A stretch of 64,000 nt of DNA from Brevibacillus agri (GCF_004117055.1 NZ_CP026363.1:1651001-1715000), one strand, 5' to 3'; counted from the first letter of the stretch, positions 8,685-17,175 are shown. Notes: generated by a model from the sequence alone, not told the origin. Made by a program: numbers and translations.

Positions 8685-8717
8685 ACATGCTTGCAAGCGA
8701 GCGTGCCTGGCTTTTTT
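8680..8717 (+). terminator. Probable terminator after trmB
   Basis: GCCAG and CTGGC close an imperfect hairpin (inner arms pair partly), followed by six T residues. Confidence 0.6.
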
Positions 8718-8840
8718 GCTGGATAGATTTTTAAAAAATTAATCGTATTCAAAAATTTGTTGAAAAAGAAGTGCGCAGAATAGTATGGTTAACGTAACGA
8801 AAAATATTTCTGACTTTTCATTCATTCGCGGGGTGATGCT

Positions 8841-9302
8841 ATGTCGAAGATCGAAAATCGCTTGCAGCAACTGGGCTATACGCTGCCGCCGCCACCGCCG
8901 ACGATGGCGAACTACGTCTCGTGCGTGCGGACGGGCAATCTGCTCTACACTTCCGGGGCGGGCTGCTACGTCGATGGCAAGCCGCTCTACCTGGGCAGGC
9001 TGGGGGCAGACGTGACGATCGAAGAAGGGTACGAGGCGGCGAAAATTACGACGCTCAATCTGCTTTCGATGCTGAAAGCCGAGCTTGGCGATCTCGACCG
9101 GATTGTGCGCATGGTCAAGCTGTTTGCGCTGGTCAGCAGCGCGCCGGATTTTTACGAGCAGCCGCGAGTCATCAACGGCGCTTCCGACCTTTTGATCGAA
9201 GTGTTCGGGGAGGCAGGCAAGCATGCGCGGGCGGCAGCCGGAACCTCTGTCCTGCCCTTCAACAATCCGCTTGAGATTGAGCTGATTGTGGAGGTCAGTT
9301 GA
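8841..9302 (+). CDS. RidA/YjgF/Rid family protein
   Basis: The 153-residue protein has the Rid fold signature: YTSGAGCYVDGKPLYLGRLG near the start and a C-terminal GTSVLPFNNPLEIELIVEV. Rid proteins hydrolyse reactive enamine/imine intermediates or act on related amide bonds. This is the longer subgroup with an N-terminal LQQLGYTLPPPPP segment, common in amino acid and purine degradation clusters. It is the first gene of a likely three-gene operon with a DauR-like regulator and a dipeptidase. A probable sigma-A promoter (TTGTTG, 18 bp, TAGTAT) lies just upstream. Confidence 0.85.
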   Translation: MSKIENRLQQLGYTLPPPPPTMANYVSCVRTGNLLYTSGAGCYVDGKPLYLGRLGADVTIEEGYEAAKITTLNLLSMLKAELGDLDRIVRMVKLFALVSSAPDFYEQPRVINGASDLLIEVFGEAGKHARAAAGTSVLPFNNPLEIELIVEVS

Positions 9303-9336
9303 CATCATCTTAGACAAAAGAAGCGAGGCTTTTTTC

Positions 9337-9990
9337 ATGACGAAACCGATTCATCCGATTCTCACCAGCTACATACCGGTCGTGGAAGGGCTGGCGAAAA
9401 CATTCGGCCAGCATTGCGAAGTGGTGCTGCACAATCTGACGGACGTGTCTTCCTCGATCATTGCGATCCACAACGGCCATGTGAGCGGCAGACAGGTCGG
9501 CTCCCCTGTCACCAATCTGGCGCTGCAAGCGCTGCGCACCGCCAAGACGAGCCAGGAGGACTACGACCTCAACTACCGCAACGACACGATCAAAGGCAAG
9601 CAGATCAAGTCCAGCTCGATCTATATCAAGGACGAAAACGGACAGGTCATCGGCAGCCTGTGCATCAACATCGACCTGACGCACATTGCGATCGCGCAGT
9701 CGGCCTTGAGCGAAATGATGGCGTTTGCCGACAAGGTGGAGGAAGGCCGGACGGCAGAAACGTTCGCGCCAACGGTCACCAGCCTGATGGAGCAAATGAT
9801 CGACGACTGCCTGAAAAAGACGGGCAAGCCGATCGCTCTCATGCAAAAAGAAGAAAAAATCCAGTTTATCCACCTGCTCGACGAAGTCGGCCTGTTTTTA
9901 ATCAAAGGGGCCGTCCAGCATGTGGCCGATTTGCTGGGCGTCACGAAGTACACGATCTACAACTATTTGGACAAAAAAGACGGGAGATGA
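9337..9990 (+). CDS. YheO/DauR-like PAS-HTH transcriptional regulator
   Basis: The 217-residue protein has an N-terminal YheO PAS-like domain (LAKTFGQHCEVVLHNLTD, later YIKDENGQVIGSLCINID) and a C-terminal helix-turn-helix (KGAVQHVADLLGVTKYTIYNYL). DauR of Pseudomonas, of the same family, controls D-arginine use (established knowledge). Here it sits between ridA and a dipeptidase gene with 6 bp to the latter, so it probably controls amino acid or dipeptide degradation. The ATG at 9337 is taken as the start because it begins the conserved MTKPIHPILTSYIPVVEGL stretch. Confidence 0.8.
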   Translation: MTKPIHPILTSYIPVVEGLAKTFGQHCEVVLHNLTDVSSSIIAIHNGHVSGRQVGSPVTNLALQALRTAKTSQEDYDLNYRNDTIKGKQIKSSSIYIKDENGQVIGSLCINIDLTHIAIAQSALSEMMAFADKVEEGRTAETFAPTVTSLMEQMIDDCLKKTGKPIALMQKEEKIQFIHLLDEVGLFLIKGAVQHVADLLGVTKYTIYNYLDKKDGR

Positions 9991-9996
9991 GCGAGC

Positions 9997-10500
9997 ATGG
10001 CAGATGCGACTGTGGAGCAGGCGCGGCGTTTTCACGATGGCGTCCATGTGCTGGACGGGCATTTTGACCTTTTGATGGATGTGGAGATTCAACGCGGCTA
10101 CGGACGGACGAAGCTGATCGAGACGGAGTATTTGCCGCGGTTTCAGCAGGGCGGCGTGCATTCCGTCGTGGCCGCCGTATTCGTCGAAGATGCGTTTGTG
10201 CCGGAAATGGCCTTGCGCAAGGCGCTGAACCAGGTGAGCGCCCTGCACGCGGAAGCGGCGGAGTCCGGCGACCAGTTTGTCATCGCAAAATGCGTGCAAG
10301 ACCTGCTCACAGCCAGACAGGCAGGCAAAGTCTCGTTCATCCTCTCGCTGGAAGGCGCAGAGCCGCTGTACAACGATCTCGGCCTGCTGCGCATTTTTTA
10401 CGAGCTGGGCGTGCGGATGCTGGGGCTGACGTGGAGCCGCCGCAATTACGCGGGAGACGGCAGCTTTTTCGCTCCGGTGCGCGAAGGGAAAAAGGGCGGC
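9997..10500 (+). pseudogene. Membrane dipeptidase (M19), 3' part lost
   Basis: The first 168 codons read as an M19 renal-dipeptidase-type zinc peptidase: the metal motif DGHFD, SLEGAEPL with the bridging glutamate, and WSRRNYAGDG. After GKKGG the homology stops at 10500 and the frame runs into AT-rich foreign DNA, ending at 10524. Intact family members are about twice as long, and the later histidine ligands are absent, so the product should be inactive. The ribosome site GGGAGATGA overlaps the end of the DauR-like gene, showing the original operon arrangement. Confidence 0.85.
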
Positions 10501-10602
10501 TTTATACAATTTCATCTACAATAATGATATTGAACAAATCACCAGCGTTGCATAAAAATCTCTGGACTAATAAACTGATTTTTCTGTACGTGATTCTGGT
10601 TT

Positions 10603-10650
10603 CAAATGGCGAAAGAACGGAATGACCTACAAGGTAGTTCCGTCCATTTG
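10603..10650 (+). repeat. Imperfect bulged hairpin in the mobile scar
   Basis: CAAATGG and CCATTTG enclose a second stem (CGGAA with TTCCG) and an inner one (CTAC with GTAG). Such bulged hairpins are typical of IS200/IS605-type element ends, but no associated gene is left here. Confidence 0.4.
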
Positions 10651-10659
10651 GCATTTATA

Positions 10660-10952
10660 TAGGGCTTGCTGAACAATGCATAAACGCGAGGAATCGTGAA
10701 ATAATCAAAGAAAACTGCGGAAAATCTGGATTTATAACCAAGTGCAAGGTTTTTGCAGGAATTCTTTGAAAAACCTTGCACCAGTAAGAATTTCGTTCAA
10801 TCAAGAGGCACACGAAACGTTCAAAATGGATCGGAAAAACAGTATTTTATACTACTGATATGCCATTCAGACTCTGACTTTGCTGTTTTGGAACCAAATC
10901 TGCATATTATTCATGATTTCTTGTATATTTCTCATTCGTTCAGCAAGCCCTA
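10660..10952 (+). mobile_element. MITE-like element, about 290 bp
   Basis: Perfect 15-bp terminal inverted repeats (TAGGGCTTGCTGAAC and its complement) bound an AT-rich segment with no coding capacity. The outer TA at each end may be a target duplication. An internal 13-bp perfect hairpin (GTGCAAGGTTTTT at 10742-10754 with 10769-10781) gives it a folded core. It would depend on a transposase encoded elsewhere. Confidence 0.75.
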
Positions 10953-10983
10953 ATAGCCAGTGAGAGAGAGCGGGAGGGGTAAA

Positions 10984-11417
10984 ATGACAATAAAAAAATG
11001 GATGCCACTAATAGCGACAGGGATACTGATTTTGTGTATTTACCTAACTTTTTTGCTGGGTGTTCTTTAAATGGTGTTTCAACCAACTGGTCAGGGGAAA
11101 TAAAAGTGACAGCAATTAACCGTAATGTAACAACTGATAATTTGAAGCTTGAATATAGGGTTAAGGAGTTACCTATAAGTTTAAAAAGTATAGAAGTAAA
11201 TCTATCTGAGGAACTAGGTCTTAATAAAACAATCAAGTATCACAATCCATACCAATACAGTGATACTGTTTATTTAATGACACTTGATGGAGGAGAAATG
11301 GATGCTTGGGTTCTTCCTGTTTGGAAACTCCGAAGTAAGCTTTCCAATGCATATGTTACAATCATTTGGGATGACACAAAAGGAATAGAGCATACGGAAA
11401 CTATTAAACTGAAGTAA
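10984..11417 (+). pseudogene. Lipoprotein gene with a frameshift at a T6 run
   Basis: From the ATG at 10984 (GGGAGGGG upstream) a signal peptide MTIKKWMPLIATGILILCIY is read, but the frame stops at 11071. The frame one base away continues with FFAGCSLNGVSTNW and a further 120 residues. Adding one T to the run of six at 11049-11054 joins them into a normal lipoprotein with lipobox FAGC. The rest is a small beta-rich domain ending in TETIKLK that I cannot assign to a named family. It may be a simple loss, a slippage-controlled phase-variable gene, or a base-call error. Confidence 0.65.
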
Positions 11418-11645
11418 TCGAAAAGGAAGCTAGGTTTATGAGCTCTGGGGGAAAAGGTTAACTGTATTAAAATTATTCAAATTCTAGGCCCACGTTTATT
11501 TTTAAGGCTGTTTTCGTAAACTTTGTGGCTTCTGAAGGAGAAAAATAAACATTGTGATATAATAAAGATATAAAAATAGTAATTGTATAAAGGTTTGAAT
11601 ATGATAAATTAGGAATAACAAATAACTTTCAGGAGGTGAACCCAT

Positions 11646-11906
11646 TTGAATAAATACAGTATTTTTTCACTTGCTACTTTGGTAATCTTCATTGGTTTGT
11701 TTTATACAATGTTGAGTGGTGTGTCGTTAGGAACATTCGGTAAACCATTTATTATTTCGATGTTTCTGTTCCCATTATTAGGAGTTTTTTCGGGACTAAA
11801 AGCCAAAAAAGGCATAATGAAATGGCTACTAATAATACTTAACATTATTGCAATTTGTACAATCGGATATATTTCATTACTTGCCAATGGTATTGCCGAA
11901 AATTGA
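11646..11906 (+). CDS. Small membrane protein, unknown function
   Basis: The 86-residue product has three hydrophobic segments (residues about 7-27, 32-50 and 60-80) with a short KAKKG loop between the last two. The start is a TTG at 11646 preceded by AGGAGGTG at good spacing. A -10-like TATAAT preceded by TG lies about 90 bp upstream. Base composition is much more AT-rich than the flanking genes, as in the rest of this 10.5-12.6 kb scar. No family recognised. Confidence 0.65.
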   Translation: MNKYSIFSLATLVIFIGLFYTMLSGVSLGTFGKPFIISMFLFPLLGVFSGLKAKKGIMKWLLIILNIIAICTIGYISLLANGIAEN

Positions 11907-11914
11907 TGCAAGAC

Positions 11915-11938
11915 GGGTAGCATACGCTATCCTTTTTT
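11915..11938 (+). terminator. Intrinsic terminator
   Basis: GGGTAGC and GCTATCC (one G-U pair) with a 4-nt loop are followed by six T residues, directly after the small membrane protein gene. Confidence 0.8.
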
Positions 11939-11943
11939 ATGCC

Positions 11944-12566
11944 TTATAAAACAGACCTTAAAGAATTGACTGTGGTGTTGGTCGATTTTTGACACGCTGA
12001 AATAAGCATTTGCTCAACACGTTTTTCAAATGCCAAATACTTGCCTAATTCAAGCCAACGGAACAGTGTCAATTTCTTCAGCTCTTACACGACCTGTTCC
12101 TGCTTTTCGAGCAATCACACTACCGTTACGGTCTTGTGCAACTACAACAGCAATTTTAAGGTTGGAAATTCCTCTTTTTTCGTCTTTTTCACCTCGTTTC
12201 TTGGATTTTCTATGAGTGATTTCTCTACCTTTCATAGACTCACGAAAGAAGGTTTCGTCACTCTCAACGATACCTTGCAGTTGATTAAAGCCAAGACTTC
12301 CTAATGCGTTCAAGATTTTATGCCTCCAATAAAAGGCAGTAGAAATGTGTATTTGGAGTTTTTCAGCGATTTTTGGTAGGGTATATCCCTCTACCATTAA
12401 TTCAATGTATTTCACCCATTTTTCAGGGTATCGAGAGCCTGAAAATGGCGTATTTGTCAGATCATTGAAAGATTTTCCACAATCATTACATAGATAGCGT
12501 TGTCTTGAGCGATAGATACCGTTCCGTTTAACCGATGTACTACCACAATGGACACAACCCAAGAGC
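11944..12566 (-). mobile_element. IS1595/ISXO2-type transposase fragment fused to a second remnant
   Basis: From about 12566 leftwards the minus strand encodes a zinc ribbon (CVHCG, later LCNDCGKSF), a helix-turn-helix and the start of the DDE domain (GIVESDETFFRES, then IAVVVAQDRNGSVIARKAG). This is the ISXO2-like transposase pattern. It breaks after RVRAEEID near 12057, so the remaining acidic residues are missing, and its N-terminus is cut at the junction with the CocE remnant. From about 12055 to 11944 a different frame (RWLELGKYLAFEKRVEQML) ends at a stop; it looks like the tail of another protein. No intact inverted repeats were found. Confidence 0.8.
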
Positions 12567-13169
12567 GCGGGAGACGGCGCTCTGACGCTCGCGGCTCCGG
12601 GCAACGAGCCAGCCGACGCGTACTTGTTTGACCCGCTGGACGCCGCGCCTTATTTGCTCGATTTGTCCGAAAACGAAAACAGCGTGCCGGAAAATTACCG
12701 GGAGGTCGAAAAGCGCCCGGACGTGCTAGTCTACACCTCGGAGCCGTTGCAGGAAGACGTCGCGATCGCGGGGGAAATCTCGGCTGTCCTGTACGCGGCA
12801 AGCTCTGCGCGGGATACGGACTGGCTGGTGCGCCTGAGCGACGTCGATGAAGAGGGCAACTCCATCCGGCTGTCGGACGGAATCATCTGCGCCCGCTACC
12901 GTCATTCTTTTGCCGAGCCGAAGCTGCTTGAGCCAGGCCAGATTGAGCGCTACGAAATCCGCATGGGCAAAATCGCCAACGTCTTCGAAAAAGGCCACCG
13001 CATTCGGGTCTGTGTCACGTCCGGGGCGGAGAACTTTTCGTTCCCGAATCCGAACACCGGGACAGATTTGGCGACGGAAACCGAGACGGTGGTGGCCCGG
13101 CAGCACATTTACCACGATGAACAGCACCCGAGCCACATTCGCCTTCCTTTGCTGCCAAAAAACAGGTAG
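12564..13169 (+). pseudogene. CocE/NonD family hydrolase, C-terminal part only
   Basis: Reading from about 12564 gives KSAGDGALTLAAPGNEPADA and then the C-terminal beta-sandwich of the CocE/NonD alpha/beta hydrolases (LVYTSEPLQEDVAIAGEI, RYRHSFAEP, HRIRVCVTSG). The whole catalytic N-terminal portion, usually over 300 residues, is missing. No plausible start with a ribosome site is present, so this is a remnant. It and the dipeptidase remnant at 9997 are the two stumps left by one insertion/deletion event. Confidence 0.85.
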
Positions 13170-13224
13170 CAGGCGGCACAGGCACAGGGCGAATTTTCGC
13201 CAGCACATGCCAATCATGAAACAG

Positions 13225-13255
13225 CGGCTGCCAGCAAGTTCGGCAGCCGTTTTTT
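13225..13255 (+). terminator. Intrinsic terminator
   Basis: CGGCTGCC pairs perfectly with GGCAGCCG around a 9-nt loop, followed by six T residues. Confidence 0.85.
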
Positions 13256-13322
13256 CTCGTGCCAGCATACGTGCAACTAAGGCTGTACCAATGGCTTGTC
13301 GCAGCCAAATTTTCTGATCTGA

Positions 13323-13359
13323 TTATGCAAAAATGGGTTGCCGATGCGCGATTGCATAG
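13323..13359 (+). promoter_or_regulatory. Enhancer box pair (polyamine regulon) for the permease-amidohydrolase unit
   Basis: Box 1 at 13323-13340 is TTATGCAAAAATGGGTTG and box 2 at 13342-13359 is CGATGCGCGATTGCATAG. Start-to-start distance is 19 bp, as at the other sites. Box 1 matches the consensus YTATGCAAAAATGGATAG at nearly all positions, box 2 at about 12 of 18. The pair lies about 65-100 bp before the sigma-54 promoter, a normal enhancer distance. Confidence 0.6.
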
Positions 13360-13423
13360 ATGCTACGGCAAAAACGTTTCGAAACAGGGTGAAAATAAAC
13401 TGAAATTCCTAAATAATCAGACT

Positions 13424-13439
13424 TGGTACAAAATATGCA
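13424..13439 (+). promoter_or_regulatory. Sigma-54 promoter
   Basis: TGGTACAAAATATGCA fits the -24/-12 pattern (GG at -24, GC at -12, 10 bp between). It lies about 58 bp before the permease start. Confidence 0.75.
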
Positions 13440-13496
13440 GAGGACAACTTCTCGAAAAAGGAGAGGAGCCTAGCAAAAGAACTGGGGGATTGATCT

Positions 13497-14843
13497 ATGG
13501 AGCATCCGACTGCACCAACGCTGAAACGCTCGCTTACCTTGAAACACATCGTCTTTTTCGGGCTGGCTTTCATGGCCCCGCAAACGTTTTTTTCGACCTA
13601 CGGTGTTGCCGTACACAGCACAAACGGGATGATGCCCACGGCGTATGCGATTGCGCTGATTGTCATGCTGTTTACGGCGTACAGCTATGCGCAACTGGTA
13701 AAAGCGTTTCCGAATGCGGGAGCGGCCTACACGTTTACGCAAAAAACGATCAGCCCGCACGTCGGCTTTATCGTCGGCTGGACGATCATCATCGACTACA
13801 TGTTCAGCCCGATGATTAGCTCGCTGCTCATCGGCATCTCGCTGTCCGCCTTCTTTCCTTCCGTCCCGATGTTCGTCTGGATCGTTTCGTTTGTTGCCGT
13901 CATTACGGCGGTCAACATTCTCGGGATCAAGCTGGCAGCGCAGTTCAATACGTACATGCTGTTTTTGCAACTGTTCGTCTTCCTGCTGTTTTTCGTTTTG
14001 GCGATTTACGGACTGCAAAACGGCAAGGGGGCAGGGACACTGTTCTCGACGCTGCCCTTTTACGATGCAAAAATCAACGTTCCGACGCTTTTGTCCGTCG
14101 TTCCGCTGCTCTGTTTCAGCTTCCTCGGTTTTGACGCGGTGACGACGCTTTCGGAGGAGACGAAGGACGCGACGAAAACATTGCCGCGAGCGATTTACAT
14201 GATTACGCTGATTGGCGGGCTGCTGTTTATTTCCGGCTCTTATTTCGCGCAACTCATTTTCCCGCAGTATCAGTCCTTCCAAAATCCCGACTCCGCTTAC
14301 TTGGAGATTGCCGCGTACATCGGCGGAAACGTGTTTACGAGCATTGTGATTGCGGTCGGGCTGACAGCGGGTTTTGCCTCCGCCGTAGCGTCAGGCACGA
14401 GCGCCTCGCGCATTTTGTACGCGATGGGCAGGGAAAATGTTTTGCCGAAAAAAGTGTTTGGCTATTTGTCGCCGAAGTTCCGCACGCCGATTCCGAATAT
14501 CGTCCTCATCGGCGTAGTCGCGATGAGCGCGCTGTTTCTCGATCTCATGACGGCCGTATCGTTTATCAATTTCGGGGCCTTATTCGCCTTTTTCTTCGTC
14601 AATCTGGCCGTGATTGCCCATTACTACATTCGCGAGAAACAGCGATCGTTCAAAGGCACGATTCAATACTTGCTCCTGCCGCTGATCGGTGCGGCGCTCA
14701 TCGGCCTGTTTTTTGTCAAGCTGGACAAACACTCCTTGCTGCTCGGGGGAAGCTGGCTGCTGATCGGCTTTCTTTATCTGCTGGGGCTGACGAAAATGTT
14801 CAGGCAGCCGCCCCCCATGCTCACTGTCGACGAGGTGCACTAA
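13497..14843 (+). CDS. APC family permease, PuuP-like (putative putrescine/amine importer)
   Basis: The 448-residue protein has the 12-helix APC layout and shares with E. coli PuuP (recalled from memory) segments such as LCFSFLGFDAVTTLSEET, SASRILYAMGRENVLPKK and FINFGALFAFFFVN. It has a close paralogue at 20186-21547. Substrate is inferred as putrescine or another amine from that resemblance and from the regulon it belongs to. A run of G residues serves as ribosome site before the ATG at 13497. It is followed after 63 bp by an amidohydrolase gene, probably on the same sigma-54 transcript. Confidence 0.82.
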   Translation: MEHPTAPTLKRSLTLKHIVFFGLAFMAPQTFFSTYGVAVHSTNGMMPTAYAIALIVMLFTAYSYAQLVKAFPNAGAAYTFTQKTISPHVGFIVGWTIIIDYMFSPMISSLLIGISLSAFFPSVPMFVWIVSFVAVITAVNILGIKLAAQFNTYMLFLQLFVFLLFFVLAIYGLQNGKGAGTLFSTLPFYDAKINVPTLLSVVPLLCFSFLGFDAVTTLSEETKDATKTLPRAIYMITLIGGLLFISGSYFAQLIFPQYQSFQNPDSAYLEIAAYIGGNVFTSIVIAVGLTAGFASAVASGTSASRILYAMGRENVLPKKVFGYLSPKFRTPIPNIVLIGVVAMSALFLDLMTAVSFINFGALFAFFFVNLAVIAHYYIREKQRSFKGTIQYLLLPLIGAALIGLFFVKLDKHSLLLGGSWLLIGFLYLLGLTKMFRQPPPMLTVDEVH

Positions 14844-14906
14844 AGGCGTACGGAATGAGGCAAACGTTTTTTCACAGCAAACACGATCTGGAGAGGATGG
14901 ATATTT

Positions 14907-16538
14907 ATGACCACGCAAACAGCCGACCTGATTGTATCGAGCAACGCCGTTTTTACCGGGCTTTCCGACCGGCCGGAGCCTGCCGCTATTGCCATCGCGG
15001 GCAACCGGATTATCGCGGTTGGCTCCAAGGAAGAAATCAGCAAGTACGCAGGGGAAGAGACAAAACGATACGATTTTCAGGATCAGCTCGTCATGCCAGG
15101 GTTTCACGACTTCCATCTGCACGTGATGCACGGAGCGGTGATGATGGAAAGCGCGATGCTGTTTTCCGCCCGCTCCGAAGCGGAAGCGCTGGAGATCATC
15201 CGCGAATTTGCGCAAGCGAAGCCGAATGAACCGTGGGTCATCGGCGCGGTCTGGGATGCCGGCTACTGGGACACGCAGCGACTGCCGAATCGCTACTCCC
15301 TCGACCGGGTTGTCCCCGATCGGCCTGCGATCATGTTCCACGCCGAAGGCCACTACGTCTGGGTGAACTCCAAGGCGCTGGAGATTGCAGGCATCGACCG
15401 GAACACGGAAGACCCTGCCTTCGGGATTATCGGCAAAGACGAAACCGGAGAGCCGGATGGCCTGCTGTACGAAAAAGCGATGGGGGCCGTCGTCAAGCAC
15501 GCCTATCATTTTACAAAAGCAAAGAAGCAGGAGCTGTTCAAAAACTTCCTGGCGCACGCAGCGAGTCTCGGCGTCACTGCCGTGCACGACCTGTTCGCCA
15601 CAGAATCGATGGATATGCTGACGGATTACGAGCTGTTCAAGGAGTTCGAGGACACAGGGGAGCTGACGGCGCGGCTTCACCTCTGGCCTGCCCTGGACGG
15701 CGACCTGGAGCGGGCGAAAAGGCTGCGGGAGACGTACCAGTCAGACAAGCTGCGAGTGTCGGGCTTGAAGCAGTTCATCGACGGCGTCATTACGGCGCGT
15801 ACCGCCTATTTGCTGGAGCCGTACGCCGACCAGCCGGATACGCGCGGAGAGACGTCGTTTCCGCCGGAGACGATCAAAAAATGGGTGGTGGAGGCCGACA
15901 AGGAAGGCTTTTCCATTCGCTTCCACGCCATCGGAGACGGGGCGATCCGGCTTGCCTTTGACGCCTACGAGGAAGCGCAAAAAACAAACGGCAAGCGCGA
16001 CTCTCGCCACTCCATCGAGCACGTGGAAGTCATCCACCCGGACGACATTCCCCGGTTCAAGGAGCTGGATGTGACCGCTTCGATGCAACCCGACCATTTT
16101 GCCATGTCCGAGCGGGGCGTGTACACCGAGCGCATCGGTTTGGCGCGGGAACCGCATGTGTTCTCCATCAACACGCTGCAGCAGGCCGGAGCGAGACTGG
16201 CGTTTGGCACAGACTTCCCGATCGACATATTGCAGCCGCTCTTGCAAGTGTATCGCGCCGTCACCCGCATCGACAGCAGCGGGGAAAACGTCTGGCATTC
16301 GCATGAACGGATCTCGCTCGCCGATGCGCTCAAGGCGTACACAGCCGGATCGGCATATGGGACGTTCCGCGAGCACGAGCTGGGGACTTTGGAGGCGGGC
16401 AAGCTCGCTGACATCGCCGTCCTGGAGCGCAATCTGTTTGCCATCCCGGTGGAGGAAATTCTGGATACGAAAGTGCGGCTGACGATTTTCGATGGAAAGG
16501 TAGTTTTTGAGCAGGCGGAAACACTCGTCGAAAAGTAG
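14907..16538 (+). CDS. Amidohydrolase, YtcJ-like (amidohydrolase 3 family)
   Basis: The 543-residue enzyme begins with the small beta-sandwich (ADLIVSSNAVFTG) and has the metal-binding motif FHDFHLHV near residue 70. Later ligands include FHAEGH, RFHAIGDGA, SIEHVE and FGTDFPIDIL. It belongs to the YtcJ group of metal-dependent hydrolases, which cleave amide or cyclic imide bonds in small molecules. The natural substrate is unknown. Cotranscription with a PuuP-like permease in a polyamine regulon suggests an N-acylated or amide-linked amine (inference). GAGAGGA precedes the ATG, and a strong terminator follows. Confidence 0.8.
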   Translation: MTTQTADLIVSSNAVFTGLSDRPEPAAIAIAGNRIIAVGSKEEISKYAGEETKRYDFQDQLVMPGFHDFHLHVMHGAVMMESAMLFSARSEAEALEIIREFAQAKPNEPWVIGAVWDAGYWDTQRLPNRYSLDRVVPDRPAIMFHAEGHYVWVNSKALEIAGIDRNTEDPAFGIIGKDETGEPDGLLYEKAMGAVVKHAYHFTKAKKQELFKNFLAHAASLGVTAVHDLFATESMDMLTDYELFKEFEDTGELTARLHLWPALDGDLERAKRLRETYQSDKLRVSGLKQFIDGVITARTAYLLEPYADQPDTRGETSFPPETIKKWVVEADKEGFSIRFHAIGDGAIRLAFDAYEEAQKTNGKRDSRHSIEHVEVIHPDDIPRFKELDVTASMQPDHFAMSERGVYTERIGLAREPHVFSINTLQQAGARLAFGTDFPIDILQPLLQVYRAVTRIDSSGENVWHSHERISLADALKAYTAGSAYGTFREHELGTLEAGKLADIAVLERNLFAIPVEEILDTKVRLTIFDGKVVFEQAETLVEK

Positions 16539-16557
16539 GCGGCCATCCCCAACACAA

Positions 16558-16601
16558 AATCCCAATTTCTCGTTATCCACGCGAGAGATTGGGATTTTTT
16601 T
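16558..16601. terminator. Bidirectional terminator
   Basis: A 16-bp stem with one wobble pair (AAATCCCAATTTCTCG) has a T tract on the plus side and an A tract on the other. It serves the amidohydrolase gene and the convergent cupin gene. Confidence 0.8.
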
Positions 16602-16620
16602 CGGGCTGATGCATTCACAT

Positions 16621-17175
16621 TCAGGAGTGGTGGCGTTCTTCTGCTGCGGCCTGCGCTTTTGTTCGGTGCACCGTTCCGTGCGGATGATGGGGCGGCGCGT
16701 AGATCGTGTACAGTTTCAACGGCTCGTTTCCGGTGTTGATGATGTTGTGCCACGTTCCTGCCGGGACCATCACGGCATAGTCGTCATTCAGTCTGGCCTG
16801 ATAGTCCAGCCTGTCTCTTCGCGGCCCCATTTGCACAAGCCCGTGGCCCTCTTCGATGCGGAGGAACTGATCGGTGTCCGGATGGATTTCCAAGCCAATG
16901 TCTCCGCCCACGGGAATACTCATCAGCGTCACCTGCAAATGCTTCCCTGTCCACAGGGCGGTGCGATAGTTTGTATTTTGCTTCGCAGCTTCATCAATGT
17001 TGATCGCCAGTGGATGAGGGCCGTAGTCTTTCAGCTCAACGCGATTCCAGCCGCCCTCCCAGCTTGCATGCCAATGGGAGTAGGCCGGAAGCCAGTAGTG
17101 CTCCCAATACGGCTGATTCCAGTTGACCGGCATGGCGGTGGGATGCCATGGATGGTGATAATACGATGGGTACAT
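16621..17175 (-). CDS. Cupin domain protein with an aromatic-rich N-terminus
   Basis: The 184-residue protein starts MYPSYYHHPWHP and has an N-terminal stretch unusually rich in Tyr, Trp and His over about 45 residues. A cupin barrel follows with IPVGGDIGLEIHPDTDQF and VMVPAGTWHNIINTG, carrying the metal-ligand histidines. Cupins of this small type bind metals and may act as isomerases or dioxygenases. The aromatic head is reminiscent of spore coat or surface proteins, but this is not proven. AAAGGAG lies six bases before the ATG at 17175. Confidence 0.78.
   Translation of the reverse strand: MYPSYYHHPWHPTAMPVNWNQPYWEHYWLPAYSHWHASWEGGWNRVELKDYGPHPLAINIDEAAKQNTNYRTALWTGKHLQVTLMSIPVGGDIGLEIHPDTDQFLRIEEGHGLVQMGPRRDRLDYQARLNDDYAVMVPAGTWHNIINTGNEPLKLYTIYAPPHHPHGTVHRTKAQAAAEERHHS

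Noticed and set aside
12041-12304. Small plus-strand reading frames across the transposase fragment
   Set aside because: They lie opposite the clear ISXO2-type transposase frame and have no ribosome site.
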